A stretch of DNA of 64,000 bases from JBBRVP01 sp038246785. Its GTDB lineage: Bacteria; Actinomycetota; Actinomycetes; Jiangellales; Jiangellaceae. Of this stretch, positions 1 to 9,239 are shown one piece after another. Below the pieces are notes generated by a model. That model ran no database searches, was not told the DNA's origin, and saw only the letters and a list, made by a program, of their open reading frames with translations. The stretch covers positions 1 through 64,000 of the forward strand of contig JBBRVP010000010.1 of the NCBI GenBank assembly GCA_038246785.1. The letters run 5' to 3'. Within the stretch, counting starts at the first letter, position 1. Every line of letters begins with the position of its first letter. The position numbers were made by a program, and so were the translations under genes.

Positions 1-167
1 CGGGGGCGCCGCGGGCGCGGGGGGGGGGGGCCCGGGCCCCCAGGGTCGCCGCCGGCGGGGGCGGACCCGGCAGCGGCGGGGCCCGCGCCCGTCGACTAGG
101 GACGATAACGCACGGGCCTGCGGGCAGGGGGACCCGCCGGCCGGTCGCGACGCGCCGACGGCCCGCG
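1..167. other. Gap downstream of rplO; extreme G/C tract at window edge
   Basis: No coding frame is supported here. A run of 12 G (19-30) passes into a perfect 16-bp palindrome (26-41, GGGGGCCCGGGCCCCC). In actinobacteria secY normally follows rplO, and its start must lie beyond the window. I see no convincing promoter for it. The G run and palindrome could be a strong hairpin after rplO, or a sequencing or assembly boundary. Confidence 0.5.
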
Positions 168-629
168 TCAGACCCGCGTGGCCGACCCGCCGGCAGCGAC
201 GATCTTGTCCCGCGCCGAGGCCGAAAATGCGTGCACGCTGACCTGTACCGCCACACCGATGTCGCCGGTGCCGAGCACCTTGACCGGGCGGCCGTCGCGC
301 ACCGCGCCCTTGGCGACCAGCTCGGCGACGCCGACCCCACCGCCCTCCGGGAACAGCTCGGCCAGCCGGCCCACGTTGACCACCTGGTACTCGACCCGGA
401 AGTGGTTGCGGAACCCCTTCAGCTTGGGCAGCCGCATGTGCAGCGGCATCTGCCCGCCTTCGAAGCGATCGGGCACCTGGTAGCGCGCCTTGGTGCCCTT
501 GGTTCCGCGTCCGGCCGTCTTGCCCTTGCTGCCTTCACCACGACCCACTCGGGTCTTCGCCGTCTTGGCGCCGGGGGGCGGGCGGAGGTGGTGGACCTTC
601 AGCGGTCCCTTCTGCGTGGCTGCAGCCAT
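168..629 (-). CDS. rplO: 50S ribosomal protein L15
   Basis: This is a large-subunit assembly protein of 153 residues, a normal length. The N-terminal half is the glycine- and lysine-rich extended arm typical of L15 (VGRGEGSKGKTAGRGTKG, about residues 28-45), followed by the globular domain with the GGQMPLHMRLPKLKGF stretch near residues 58-73. The ATG lies one base after the rpmD stop, with a GGAGG ribosome-binding site 9 nt upstream inside rpmD, so it is probably translated as part of the spc operon. It is the last spc gene visible; secY should follow outside the window. Confidence 0.97.
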   Translation of the reverse strand: MAAATQKGPLKVHHLRPPPGAKTAKTRVGRGEGSKGKTAGRGTKGTKARYQVPDRFEGGQMPLHMRLPKLKGFRNHFRVEYQVVNVGRLAELFPEGGGVGVAELVAKGAVRDGRPVKVLGTGDIGVAVQVSVHAFSASARDKIVAAGGSATRV

Positions 630-630
630 T

Positions 631-813
631 TCAGTCGACCTCCTCGACGACGACGAGGTGCGTCACCGTCTTGACCATGCCGCGGATCTCGGGGCGGTCC
701 TCCTTGACGACCACGTCGCCGAGGCGCTTGAGCCCGAGCGTCCGCAGCGTCTCCCGCTGGGACCGGGTGCCACCGATGCCCGAACGCACCTGGCGGACTT
801 TCAGACCTGCCAT
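631..813 (-). CDS. rpmD: 50S ribosomal protein L30
   Basis: A 60-residue L30 with the usual short ferredoxin-like fold; the family signature lies in the GLKVRQVRSGIGG start and the LGDVVVKEDRPEIRGM middle. The ATG at 813 overlaps the rpsE TGA by one base (TGATG), which implies translational coupling. A GTG one codon upstream (816) is also in frame, but the ATG gives the usual L30 N-terminus. It sits between rpsE and rplO, as in nearly all spc operons. Confidence 0.95.
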   Translation of the reverse strand: MAGLKVRQVRSGIGGTRSQRETLRTLGLKRLGDVVVKEDRPEIRGMVKTVTHLVVVEEVD

Positions 814-1421
814 CACGAGCTCATTCCCGCGGCGCGGGCGCGCAGCAGGGCGGCCGGTGCGACGTCCTCGAGCGGCAGTCCGCGGCGCGCAGCCACCTGC
901 TCTGGCAGCTCGAGGCCGCGCAGGGCAGCGACGGTGGCGTGCACGATGTTGATCGCGTTGGACGACCCGAGCGACTTGCTGAGCACGTCATGCACACCCG
1001 CGCACTCCAGCACGGCGCGCACCGGACCGCCGGCGATGACGCCTGTGCCAGGGGCGGCCGGGCGGAGCAGCACGACGCCGGCCGCCTTCTCGCCTTGGAC
1101 GGGGTGCGGGATCGTCCCCTGGATGCGGGGGACTCGGAAGAAGCTCTTCTTGGCCTCCTCGACACCCTTGGCGATCGCCGCGGGCACCTCCTTGGCCTTG
1201 CCGTAGCCGACGCCGACCATGCCGTCACCGTCACCCACCACCACGAGGGCGGTGAAGCTGAAGCGCCGGCCACCCTTGACGACCTTGGCCACGCGGTTGA
1301 TGGCGACGACACGCTCGACGTACGCGGGCTTGTCCGCTCCGCCGTCACGGCGACCGTCGCGGTCGCGGCGGTCGCGGCGGTCGCCGCCGACACCGCCACC
1401 GCGGCGCTGGGGTCCAGCCAT
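813..1421 (-). CDS. rpsE: 30S ribosomal protein S5
   Basis: S5 of 202 residues, involved in translational fidelity and 30S assembly. An N-terminal extension rich in Gly, Arg and Asp (about residues 4-27, with RRDRRDRDGRRD-type repeats) precedes the double-stranded RNA-binding domain (VVAINRVAKVVKGGRRFSF) and the C-terminal domain with its GTGVIAGGPVRAVLE segment. The frame is open further upstream, but the ATG at 1421 has AGGAG about 9 nt before it and gives the standard actinobacterial start. The 64-nt gap to rplR carries no obvious signal. Confidence 0.97.
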   Translation of the reverse strand: MAGPQRRGGGVGGDRRDRRDRDGRRDGGADKPAYVERVVAINRVAKVVKGGRRFSFTALVVVGDGDGMVGVGYGKAKEVPAAIAKGVEEAKKSFFRVPRIQGTIPHPVQGEKAAGVVLLRPAAPGTGVIAGGPVRAVLECAGVHDVLSKSLGSSNAINIVHATVAALRGLELPEQVAARRGLPLEDVAPAALLRARAAGMSS

Positions 1422-1485
1422 CAGGACATCTCCTCGTTTCGGGTCGTGCAGCTTCGAGTCGTGCAGAAAGGAGCGGCTGGAGTCC

Positions 1486-1872
1486 TCACAGGGCCAGCCC
1501 ACCCTCGCGGGCGCCCTCGGCGACGGCCGCGACCCTGCCGTGGTAGCGGTTGCCACCCCGGTCGAAAACCACGGCGTCGATGCCGGCCCCCCGGGCCCGC
1601 TCGGCTACGAGCTCGCCGACCCGGCGCGCCTTGGCCGTCTTGTCGCCGTCCGCGGAGCGCAGGCCGGCCTCGAGCGTGGATGCCGACACCAGGGTGTGCC
1701 CCCTGCCGTCGTCGACGACCTGGGCCACCATGTGTCGCAGCGAGCGGGTCACGACCAACCGCGGACGGCCTGCGGTGCCGCTGACCTTCTTACGCACCCG
1801 CAGGTGGCGGCGGCCGCGTGCGGTCGCCTTGCCGCCGCGACGGGCGGCGCTGGACTTCGTCTTCAGAGCCAT
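1486..1872 (-). CDS. rplR: 50S ribosomal protein L18
   Basis: A 5S-rRNA-binding protein of the central protuberance, 128 residues, the usual length. The basic N-terminal tail (about residues 1-28) precedes the RPRLVVTRSLRHMVAQVVDD core strand region and the C-terminal GIDAVVFDRGGNRYHGRVAAVA signature. It begins two bases after the rplF stop, so it is read in the same transcript. Confidence 0.97.
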   Translation of the reverse strand: MALKTKSSAARRGGKATARGRRHLRVRKKVSGTAGRPRLVVTRSLRHMVAQVVDDGRGHTLVSASTLEAGLRSADGDKTAKARRVGELVAERARGAGIDAVVFDRGGNRYHGRVAAVAEGAREGGLAL

Positions 1873-1874
1873 GA

Positions 1875-2417
1875 CTACTTCTTCCCGGCCTTCCCGACCT
1901 TGCGACGGACCTGCTCGCCCGCGTAGCGGATGCCCTTGCCCTTGTAAGGCTCGGGCTTGCGTAGCTTGCGGATGTTGGCCGCGACCTCACCGACCTGCTG
2001 CTTGTCGATCCCGTGCACGGAGAAGCGGGTCGGCGACTCGACAGCGAAGCTGATGCCCTCCGGAGCCGCGACAACGACCGGGTGGCTGTAGCCGAGCGCG
2101 AGCTCGAGGTCGGAGCCCTTGGCCACGACACGGTAGCCGACGCCGACGATCTCCAGCCTCTTCTCGTATCCGGCCGTGACACCGGTGACCATGTTGGCGA
2201 CCAGCGACCGGGTCAGGCCGTGCAGCGCCCTGGACTGGCGCTCGTCGTCGGGACGCGAGACCTGCAACGTCCCTTCGCCCCCGGGCGCCACGTCGATGCC
2301 AGCCGGCAGGGTGTGCTGCAAGGACCCCTTCGGCCCCTTGACGGTGACGGCTCGGCCGTCGATGGCGACGTCGACGCCCGTCGGGACGGGGATCGGGAGC
2401 TTGCCGATGCGCGACAT
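1875..2417 (-). CDS. rplF: 50S ribosomal protein L6
   Basis: L6 of 180 residues, near the factor-binding site of the large subunit. It begins MSRIGKLPIPVPTGV, the family start, and ends with the conserved KPEPYKGKGIRY segment that binds 23S rRNA. The frame is open for 18 codons upstream, but the ATG at 2417 has AGGAGG six bases before it. The ribosome-binding site lies near the end of rpsH, so the rpsH stop (2443) and the rplF start are only 25 nt apart. Confidence 0.97.
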   Translation of the reverse strand: MSRIGKLPIPVPTGVDVAIDGRAVTVKGPKGSLQHTLPAGIDVAPGGEGTLQVSRPDDERQSRALHGLTRSLVANMVTGVTAGYEKRLEIVGVGYRVVAKGSDLELALGYSHPVVVAAPEGISFAVESPTRFSVHGIDKQQVGEVAANIRKLRKPEPYKGKGIRYAGEQVRRKVGKAGKK

Positions 2418-2442
2418 GTCAGTCCTCCTGTCGTTCCGTCCG

Positions 2443-2850
2443 TCACCAGACGTAGGCGAGGACTTCCCCACCCACGCCCTTCCTGGCCGCCTGGCGATCG
2501 GTCAGCAGCCCCTGCGACGTCGAGATGATCGCGACTCCGAGGCCACCGAGCACGCGCGGGAGCCCGGTGGACTTCGCGTACACGCGCAGGCCCGGCTTCG
2601 AGACCCTCCGGACGCCGGCGATCGAACGCTCACGGGTGGGGCCGTACTTGAGGTCGAGGACCAGCGTCTTGCCGACGATGCCGGTTTCTGGCTCTTCGAC
2701 CTTCCAACCCGAGATGTAGCCCTCCTGCTCGAGGATCTCGGCGATCGAGGTCTTGATCTTGCTGTGCGGCATGGCCACGGAGTCGTGGTAGGCCGAGTTG
2801 GCGTTGCGCAGACGGGTGAGCATGTCTGCGATCGGGTCGGTCATCGTCAT
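2443..2850 (-). CDS. rpsH: 30S ribosomal protein S8
   Basis: S8 of 135 residues, a primary 16S rRNA binder; in E. coli it is also the autogenous repressor of the spc operon. The start MTMTDPIADMLTRLRN and the C-terminal STSQGLLTDRQAARKGVGGE-like signature are diagnostic. The start at 2850 matches the family. A GTG seven codons upstream (2871) is open, but GGGAG sits about 14 nt before the ATG, so spacing is slightly long. No S8-binding leader could be confirmed by eye. Confidence 0.96.
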   Translation of the reverse strand: MTMTDPIADMLTRLRNANSAYHDSVAMPHSKIKTSIAEILEQEGYISGWKVEEPETGIVGKTLVLDLKYGPTRERSIAGVRRVSKPGLRVYAKSTGLPRVLGGLGVAIISTSQGLLTDRQAARKGVGGEVLAYVW

Positions 2851-2940
2851 GGTGTGTGTCGGCTCTCCCACCTGGTTTCCCCGCCGGACGACGCACGTGC
2901 CGGTCTCGGGACCTGTGGTGATCGTGGTGTGGGGGTGGAA

Positions 2941-3126
2941 CTACCAACTGCTCTTGGTCACGCCGGGCAGCTCGCCGCGATGCGCCATCTCCCGCAGGCA
3001 GATCCGGCACAGGCCGAACTTGCGGTACACGGAGTGCGGGCGGCCACAGCGCTGGCAACGGGTGTAGGCGCGCACCGCGAACTTCGGCTTGCGGTCGGCC
3101 TTGAGGACAAGGGCCTTCTTGGCCAC
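2941..3126 (-). CDS. rpsZ: 30S ribosomal protein S14, zinc-binding type Z
   Basis: The short 61-residue S14 form typical of actinobacteria and firmicutes. Two CxxC pairs (C24/C27 and C40/C43) form the zinc ribbon. The GTG start at 3126 lies two bases after the rplE stop with an AAGGAG site inside the end of rplE. Many actinobacteria also carry a longer zinc-free S14 paralogue elsewhere under Zur control; none is seen in this window. A longer open frame upstream of this start overlaps rplE and is not used. Confidence 0.96.
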   Translation of the reverse strand: MAKKALVLKADRKPKFAVRAYTRCQRCGRPHSVYRKFGLCRICLREMAHRGELPGVTKSSW

Positions 3127-3128
3127 GG

Positions 3129-3713
3129 TCAGCTCTCCTTGAAGGGGAAACCGAGGTGCTTGAGCAGAGCCCGCCCCTCGTCGTCGGTCTCGGCCGTCGT
3201 CACGACCGTGATGTCCATGCCGCGCACCCGGTCGATGCGGTCCTGGTCGATCTCGTGGAACATCGACTGCTCGGTGAGGCCGAACGTGTAGTTGCCGGCG
3301 CCGTCGAACTGTCGATCCGACAGTCCGCGGAAGTCGCGGATCCGTGGCAGCGCGATCGACAACAGCCGGTCGAGGAACTCCCACATCCGGTCGCCGCGCA
3401 ACGTCGCGTGGGCGCCGATCGGCATGCCCTCACGCAGCTTGAACTGGGCGATCGACTTGCGGGCGGCGGTCACGGTGGGCTGCTGCCCCGTGATCGCGGC
3501 CAGGTCGCGGACCGCTCCTTCGATGAGCTTGGCGTCGCGGGCCGCGTCGCCGACGCCCATGTTGACGACGACCTTCGCGACCGTCGGCACCTGCATCACG
3601 TTGGCGTAGCCGAACCGGTCGCGCAGCGCGGCGACGGTCTCGTCGCGGTAGCGCTGCTTGAGCCGAGGCGGCGCGGTCAGGTGGGGGGCGGTCTCGGCAG
3701 TCTGTGCAGTCAT
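3129..3713 (-). CDS. rplE: 50S ribosomal protein L5
   Basis: A 5S-rRNA-binding protein of the central protuberance, 194 residues, slightly long because of a Thr/Ala/Pro-rich N-terminal tail (about 15 residues). The core signatures are VAKVVVNMGVGDA (about 45-57), the basic PTVTAARKSIAQFKLREGMPIG segment and the C-terminal GMDITVVTTAETDDEGRALL. The ATG overlaps the rplX stop by one base (TGATG), so translation is likely coupled to L24. Confidence 0.97.
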   Translation of the reverse strand: MTAQTAETAPHLTAPPRLKQRYRDETVAALRDRFGYANVMQVPTVAKVVVNMGVGDAARDAKLIEGAVRDLAAITGQQPTVTAARKSIAQFKLREGMPIGAHATLRGDRMWEFLDRLLSIALPRIRDFRGLSDRQFDGAGNYTFGLTEQSMFHEIDQDRIDRVRGMDITVVTTAETDDEGRALLKHLGFPFKES

Positions 3714-4048
3714 CAGATGTCCTCACCGGTGCGCTTGGCGTACCGGACCTTGCGGCCCTCTTCGTTGATCCGGTAGCCGACGCGGGTGCCGACGACCCTC
3801 TTCTCTCCCTCGACCTCGGCCTCGACCGCGATCATCACGTTGGAGACGTGGATCGGCGCCTCCTGGGTGATGATGCCGCCGGTCTTGGTCCCGCGCGCGG
3901 TCTGCCCGACCTTGGTGTGCTTCTTGATCCGGTTGACGCCTTCGACGAGAACCTTGTCCGAGCGGGGAATGGCCTGGATGACCTTCCCCACGAGCCCCTT
4001 GTCCTTGCCGGCGACGACGATGACACGGTCACCCTTGTGGACCTTCAT
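3713..4048 (-). CDS. rplX: 50S ribosomal protein L24
   Basis: An assembly-initiator protein with an N-terminal KOW motif (KVHKGDRVIVVAGKDKGLVG). The ATG at 4048 gives 111 residues and has GGAGG ten bases upstream. A GTG two codons earlier (4054) overlaps the rplN stop but would sit only four bases from the same GGAGG, so I prefer the ATG. It is coupled to rplE downstream and lies directly after rplN, the standard spc order. Confidence 0.96.
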   Translation of the reverse strand: MKVHKGDRVIVVAGKDKGLVGKVIQAIPRSDKVLVEGVNRIKKHTKVGQTARGTKTGGIITQEAPIHVSNVMIAVEAEVEGEKRVVGTRVGYRINEEGRKVRYAKRTGEDI

Positions 4049-4050
4049 GC

Positions 4051-4419
4051 TCACAACACCTCCGGAGCGAGCGAGATGATGCGCATGAAGCGCTTCTCGC
4101 GGAGCTCTCTGCCTACCGGACCGAAGATGCGGGTCCCCCGCGGGTCCCCGCCGTCCCTGATGATCACCGCAGCGTTCTCGTCGAAGCGGATGTAGGAGCC
4201 GTCGGGGCGGCGGCGCGACTTGACCGTCCGCACGACCACCGCCTTGACCACCTCGCCCTTCTTCACGTTGCCGCCGGGAATGGCGTCCTTGACGGTGGCC
4301 ACGATGACGTCACCGATGCCGGCGTAGCGACGGCCCGAACCGCCGAGCACCCGGATGCACAAGATCTCCTTGGCTCCCGTGTTGTCGGCGACGCGCAGTC
4401 GCGACTCCTGCTGGATCAC
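4051..4419 (-). CDS. rplN: 50S ribosomal protein L14
   Basis: L14 has 122 residues, the exact family length, starting from GTG (MIQQESRLRVADNTGAKEI). The conserved SGRRYAGIGDVIVATVKDAIPGG region and the ENAAVIIRDGGDPRGTRIFGP signature are both present. An open frame extends much further upstream, but that extension does not resemble any L14, and GGGAAGG precedes the GTG by about nine bases. It is the first gene of the spc operon, and the 154-nt gap before it holds a strong hairpin. Confidence 0.97.
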   Translation of the reverse strand: MIQQESRLRVADNTGAKEILCIRVLGGSGRRYAGIGDVIVATVKDAIPGGNVKKGEVVKAVVVRTVKSRRRPDGSYIRFDENAAVIIRDGGDPRGTRIFGPVGRELREKRFMRIISLAPEVL

Positions 4420-4471
4420 TGCACAGACCTTCCCATTCGGACGACCGACGGTGTCGGCCGACATCTCGATC

Positions 4472-4510
4472 GCGACGAAGGATGCTCGCTTCGCCTGGAT
4501 CCTTCGTCGC
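4472..4510 (-). terminator. 12-bp perfect hairpin between rpsQ and rplN
   Basis: Perfect 12-nt arms (4472-4483 and 4499-4510, GCGACGAAGGAT on the plus strand) enclose a 15-nt loop. The right arm lies in a 15-nt direct repeat (about 4497-4511 and 4516-4530, one mismatch). It lies exactly at the S10/spc operon boundary. No U-tract follows, so it may act as a factor-dependent terminator, attenuator or RNA-processing site rather than a classical terminator. Confidence 0.55.
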
Positions 4511-4573
4511 CGCTCGGATCCCTCGTCGCCTTCACCCGGCTGGTGCCGCGCGAAGCCGTGCGCTCGTTTCCCG

Positions 4574-4888
4574 TTACTGCGCCTTCTCCGTGATCTCGAC
4601 CACCCGCCAGCGTTTGGTCGCCGACAGCGGTCGGGTCTCCATGAGCAGGACGCGGTCGCCGAGACCGCAGGAGTTCTGCTCGTCATGAGCCTTGAGCCGG
4701 CTCGTCCGACGCACGACCTTGCCGTACAGCGGGTGCTTGAACCGGTCCTCAACCGCCACGACGACGGTCTTGTCCATCCGGTCGCTCACCACGAGCCCCT
4801 CGCGGGTCTTGCGGGAACCACGGCCGCTCGGCCGGTCGGTTCCGTTGGTGGTCTCGCTCACGCTGCCGTCCCTCACCTCGTCGCTCAT
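4574..4888 (-). CDS. rpsQ: 30S ribosomal protein S17
   Basis: S17 is a primary 16S rRNA binder. The ATG at 4888 gives 104 residues and overlaps the rpmC stop (ATGA). The first 28 residues are an acidic, Ser/Thr/Gly-rich extension not needed for the OB fold. The core starts at KTREGLVVSDRMDKTVVVAVE and includes HPLYGKVVRRTSRLKAHDE. It is the last gene of the S10 operon. Confidence 0.96.
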   Translation of the reverse strand: MSDEVRDGSVSETTNGTDRPSGRGSRKTREGLVVSDRMDKTVVVAVEDRFKHPLYGKVVRRTSRLKAHDEQNSCGLGDRVLLMETRPLSATKRWRVVEITEKAQ

Positions 4889-5127
4889 GCCGCACCCTCG
4901 CTCTCGACCACCGGCGTGATCCCGAGCTCGCGCTCGCGCATGATGGTGTAGATCCGGGCGATGTCCTTGCGCACCGAGCGGAGCCGGCCGTGGCTCTCGA
5001 GCTGACCGGTCGCCGCCTGGAAGCGCAGGTTGAACAGTGCCTCCTTGGCCTCGCGCAGCGCGGCGACGAGCTCGTCGTCGGTGCGGGTGCGCAGCGCCGT
5101 GGCTGTCATCTCCTGAGCGGTCGCCAT
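4885..5127 (-). CDS. rpmC: 50S ribosomal protein L29
   Basis: L29 lies at the peptide exit tunnel near the docking site for trigger factor and SRP. It has 80 residues: a two-helix hairpin (DDELVAALREAKEALFNLRFQAATGQLES and RLRSVRKDIARIYTIMRERE) plus a short acidic tail. It overlaps rplP by one base (TGATG) and rpsQ by four (ATGA), so rplP-rpmC-rpsQ translation is tightly coupled. Confidence 0.96.
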   Translation of the reverse strand: MATAQEMTATALRTRTDDELVAALREAKEALFNLRFQAATGQLESHGRLRSVRKDIARIYTIMRERELGITPVVESEGAA

Positions 5128-5546
5128 CAGAGCTCACCTACCTCGCGAGTGATGAACCGGCACCGCATCGGCAGCTTGTGCATCGCGCGGCGCAAGGCCT
5201 CGCGGGCGACCGGCTCAGGAACCCCCGACAGCTCGAACATGACCCGCCCGGGCTTGACGTTGGCCACCCACCACTCGGGGGAGCCTTTGCCAGAGCCCAT
5301 CCGGGTCTCCGCCGGCTTCTTGGTCAGCGGACGGTCGGGATAGATGTTGATCCACACCTTGCCGCCACGCTTGATGTGGCGGGTCATCGCGATACGAGCC
5401 GACTCGATCTGCCGGTTCGTGACGTAGGCCGGCTGGAGGGCCTGGATGCCGAAGTCGCCGAAGGCCAGGGTCGTGCCGCCCTTCGCCATGCCGCTGCGCT
5501 TGGGGTGGTGCTGCTTGCGGTGCTTGACGCGTCGGGGGATGAGCAT
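5127..5546 (-). CDS. rplP: 50S ribosomal protein L16
   Basis: L16 has 139 residues, the standard length, and contributes to the A-site and 5S rRNA region. It starts MLIPRRVKHRKQHHP and carries the RMGSGKGSPEWWVANVKPG loop that reaches toward the peptidyl-transferase centre. It begins five bases after rpsC stops, consistent with the S10 operon order. Confidence 0.98.
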   Translation of the reverse strand: MLIPRRVKHRKQHHPKRSGMAKGGTTLAFGDFGIQALQPAYVTNRQIESARIAMTRHIKRGGKVWINIYPDRPLTKKPAETRMGSGKGSPEWWVANVKPGRVMFELSGVPEPVAREALRRAMHKLPMRCRFITREVGEL

Positions 5547-5551
5547 GGTGG

Positions 5552-6399
<848 letters not shown>

Positions 6400-6400
<1 letters not shown>

Positions 6401-6819
6401 CAGCGGGCCGCTCCCTTCGTCGTCGTCCGCTGAGCGCCCCGGCCCCCGCGATTCGTCGCGGCGGACCGTCCGGTTGGCGCCGGCTTGTCGACCGGCGTGA
6501 CGACGACCGTGATGTGGCTGGTGCGCTTGCGGATTCGGTATGCGCGGCCCTGAGCCCGTGGTCGGAAGCGCTTGAGGGTGGGGCCTTCGTCGACGTAGGC
6601 CGACGTGATGACGAGGTCGTCGCGGTCGCCGGCGCCCTTCTGCTCGGCGTTGGCCAGCGCGCTCTCGATCACCTTGAGCACAGGCACACTCGCGGCCTGT
6701 GGCGCGAAGCGCAGCCGGGCCACCGCCTCCCCGGCGGGCATGCCCCGGATGACGTCAACGAGCCGGCGCGCCTTCATGGGCGCCACGCGGACGTACCGCG
6801 CGCTGGCCCTGGCTTCCAT
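6400..6819 (-). CDS. rplV: 50S ribosomal protein L22
   Basis: L22 lines the exit tunnel; changes in its beta-hairpin give macrolide resistance. The ATG at 6819 (MEARASARYVRVAPMKARRLVDVIRG, 139 residues) has AGGGGAG six bases upstream. An ATG 18 codons earlier (6873) is in frame but would add a non-conserved tail. The tunnel hairpin corresponds to GPTLKRFRPRAQGRAYRIRKRTSHI. The C-terminus (about 30 residues) is a basic actinobacterial extension. Confidence 0.95.
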
Positions 6820-6915
6820 CGTGCTCCCCTTACTGGCGTCCTGGTCGCTGGTGGTCGGCTTGGTCTTCGGCATGGTGGTGGGATCGTGTCCGTCGGCGTC
6901 GTGTCCGTCTACCGG

Positions 6916-7197
6916 TCAGCGCCGGCGGGCGCGGCGATCGTCCTTGTCGTGACCCCGAAAGGTCCGCGTCGGTGCGAACTCGCCGAGCTTGTGTCCCACC
7001 ATCGCCTCGGTGACGAAGACCGGCACGTGCTTGCGGCCGTCGTGCACCGCGATGGTGTGCCCGATCATCGTCGGGACCACCATCGAGCGACGCGACCAGG
7101 TCTTGATGACGTTCTTGGTGCCCCTCTCGTTCTGCACATCCACCTTCTTCTGGAGGTGGTCGTCGACGAAGGGGCCCTTCTTCAGGCTGCGCGGCAT
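6916..7197 (-). CDS. rpsS: 30S ribosomal protein S19
   Basis: S19 has 93 residues, the standard length, and lies in the head of the small subunit, contacting the A-site finger. It starts MPRSLKKGPFVDDHLQKKV and contains TWSRRSMVVPTMIGHTIAVHDGRKHVPVFVTEAMVGHKLGEF, which is diagnostic in full. It lies between rplB and rplV with a 96-nt downstream gap. Confidence 0.98.
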   Translation of the reverse strand: MPRSLKKGPFVDDHLQKKVDVQNERGTKNVIKTWSRRSMVVPTMIGHTIAVHDGRKHVPVFVTEAMVGHKLGEFAPTRTFRGHDKDDRRARRR

Positions 7198-7246
7198 CTC
7201 GGCTCTCTACCTCTTCTGTCCCGTGTCCATCGGTCTCCGCCGGCCC

Positions 7247-8083
<837 letters not shown>

Positions 8084-8118
8084 GCTGAGTCAGTCCTCGT
8101 GGCTTGGACGGCTGCCGG

Positions 8119-8427
8119 TCAGGAGACCGGTCCACCGAAGATGTCGATGCGCTGGCCGTCGGCCACAGTCACCATCGCCCGCTTGGTGGCCTTTCGCTGG
8201 CCGGTGCCGAAGCGGGTCCGCCGGCGCTTGCCCTGGCGGTTGGCGGTGTTGACCGAGGTGACCGTGACGTTGAAGACCTTCTCGACGGCGATCTTTATCT
8301 CGGTCTTGTTGGCGCGGGGCAAGACGAGGACCGTGTAGACGTTCTCGTCGAGCAGCCCGTAGCTCTTCTCCGAGACCACCGGCGCGAGCAGCACGTCGCG
8401 GGGGTCCTTGCGCAGCGTCCCGCTCAC
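8119..8427 (-). CDS. rplW: 50S ribosomal protein L23
   Basis: L23 docks trigger factor and SRP at the tunnel exit. The GTG start at 8427 gives 102 residues (MSGTLRKDPRDVLLAPVVSEKSYGLLDE) and overlaps the rplD stop by four bases (GTGA). Upstream in-frame sequence belongs to the complement of rplD coding and does not look like L23. The conserved ANKTEIKIAVEKVFNVTVTSVNT strand is present. Confidence 0.96.
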   Translation of the reverse strand: MSGTLRKDPRDVLLAPVVSEKSYGLLDENVYTVLVLPRANKTEIKIAVEKVFNVTVTSVNTANRQGKRRRTRFGTGQRKATKRAMVTVADGQRIDIFGGPVS

Positions 8428-9239
8428 TGGTCGCCTCCCTCGCTGCGATCGGCCTCGACCGGCTCGGTGTCCACCGGCTCCGTCGGCGCCGGCGGCCTCG
8501 CCGGGATGGCTGCAGCCGCCCGGTGGCCCTTGCCGGTGACCGGTCCGGCGAGAAACACCTCGATCGCCGCCCGCGTGAAAATGATCTCGTCGGAGCACAG
8601 CACGTCGTAGGTGTTGAGCTGGTCGGCAGCGAGCAGGTGCACCTCGGTGAGGTTGCGCAGGCTGCGCCAGGCGACCTCGTCACCACGGGCGAGAACCACC
8701 AGCACGTTGCGGCCCGAGGTCCCCGCATGAGATGTCTCCGCATGAGATGTCCCCGCATGAGATGTCACCGCAAGGGATGCCGTGTGAGCTGCCACCGTGG
8801 CGAGCACGGAGCGGGCCGCCTTGGTCGACGGCACGCCGCCGCTGGCAAAGCCCTCGACCACGTGCACCCGTCCGTGGCGGGCCCGGTCGGACAGCGCACC
8901 GCGCAGTGCGGCGGCCTTCATCTTCTTCGGGGTCCGCTGCTCATAGCTGCGCGGCGTCGGGCCGTGCACGACCCCGCCGCCGGCGAACTGGGGAGCGCGG
9001 ATCGAGCCCTGGCGGGCGCGGCCGGTGCCCTTCTGGCGGTACGGCTTGCGTCCGCCGCCGGAGACCTCGCCGCGGGTCTTGGTACTGGCGCTGCCCTGGC
9101 GGGCCGCCGCTAGCTGGGCGACCACGACCTGGTGGATCAGCGGCACGTTGGTCTGGACACCGAAGATCTCCTCGGGGAGGTCGACCGTGCCAGCCGGGGA
9201 CCCGTCGGCGTCGAGGACGTCAACCGTGTAGACGGTCAC
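8424..9239 (-). CDS. rplD: 50S ribosomal protein L4 with an internal repeat insertion
   Basis: L4 lines the exit tunnel and in E. coli also represses its own S10 operon. The GTG at 9239 (MTVYTVDVLDADGSPAGTVDLP) overlaps the rplC stop (GTGA) and has GGGAGG seven bases upstream. The tunnel loop KTRGEVSGGGRKPYRQKGTGRARQGSIRAPQ is intact. At 271 residues it is long for L4 (usually about 200-225). Two additions explain this: a TSHAG-type repeat at about residues 154-173, just before the NVLVVLARGDEVAW strand, and a C-terminal tail of about 45 residues rich in Pro, Ala and Glu. Confidence 0.96.
   Translation of the reverse strand: MTVYTVDVLDADGSPAGTVDLPEEIFGVQTNVPLIHQVVVAQLAAARQGSASTKTRGEVSGGGRKPYRQKGTGRARQGSIRAPQFAGGGVVHGPTPRSYEQRTPKKMKAAALRGALSDRARHGRVHVVEGFASGGVPSTKAARSVLATVAAHTASLAVTSHAGTSHAETSHAGTSGRNVLVVLARGDEVAWRSLRNLTEVHLLAADQLNTYDVLCSDEIIFTRAAIEVFLAGPVTGKGHRAAAAIPARPPAPTEPVDTEPVEADRSEGGDQ
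8723..8782 (-). repeat. 15-nt tandem repeat inside rplD
   Basis: Three 15-nt units (8723-8737, 8738-8752, 8753-8767) that differ only in the last base, plus a degenerate fourth (8768-8782). They encode repeated Thr-Ser-His-Ala-Gly/Glu pentapeptides in L4. The 15-nt unit preserves the frame, so it is tolerated as an in-frame expansion in a surface region. Confidence 0.9.
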
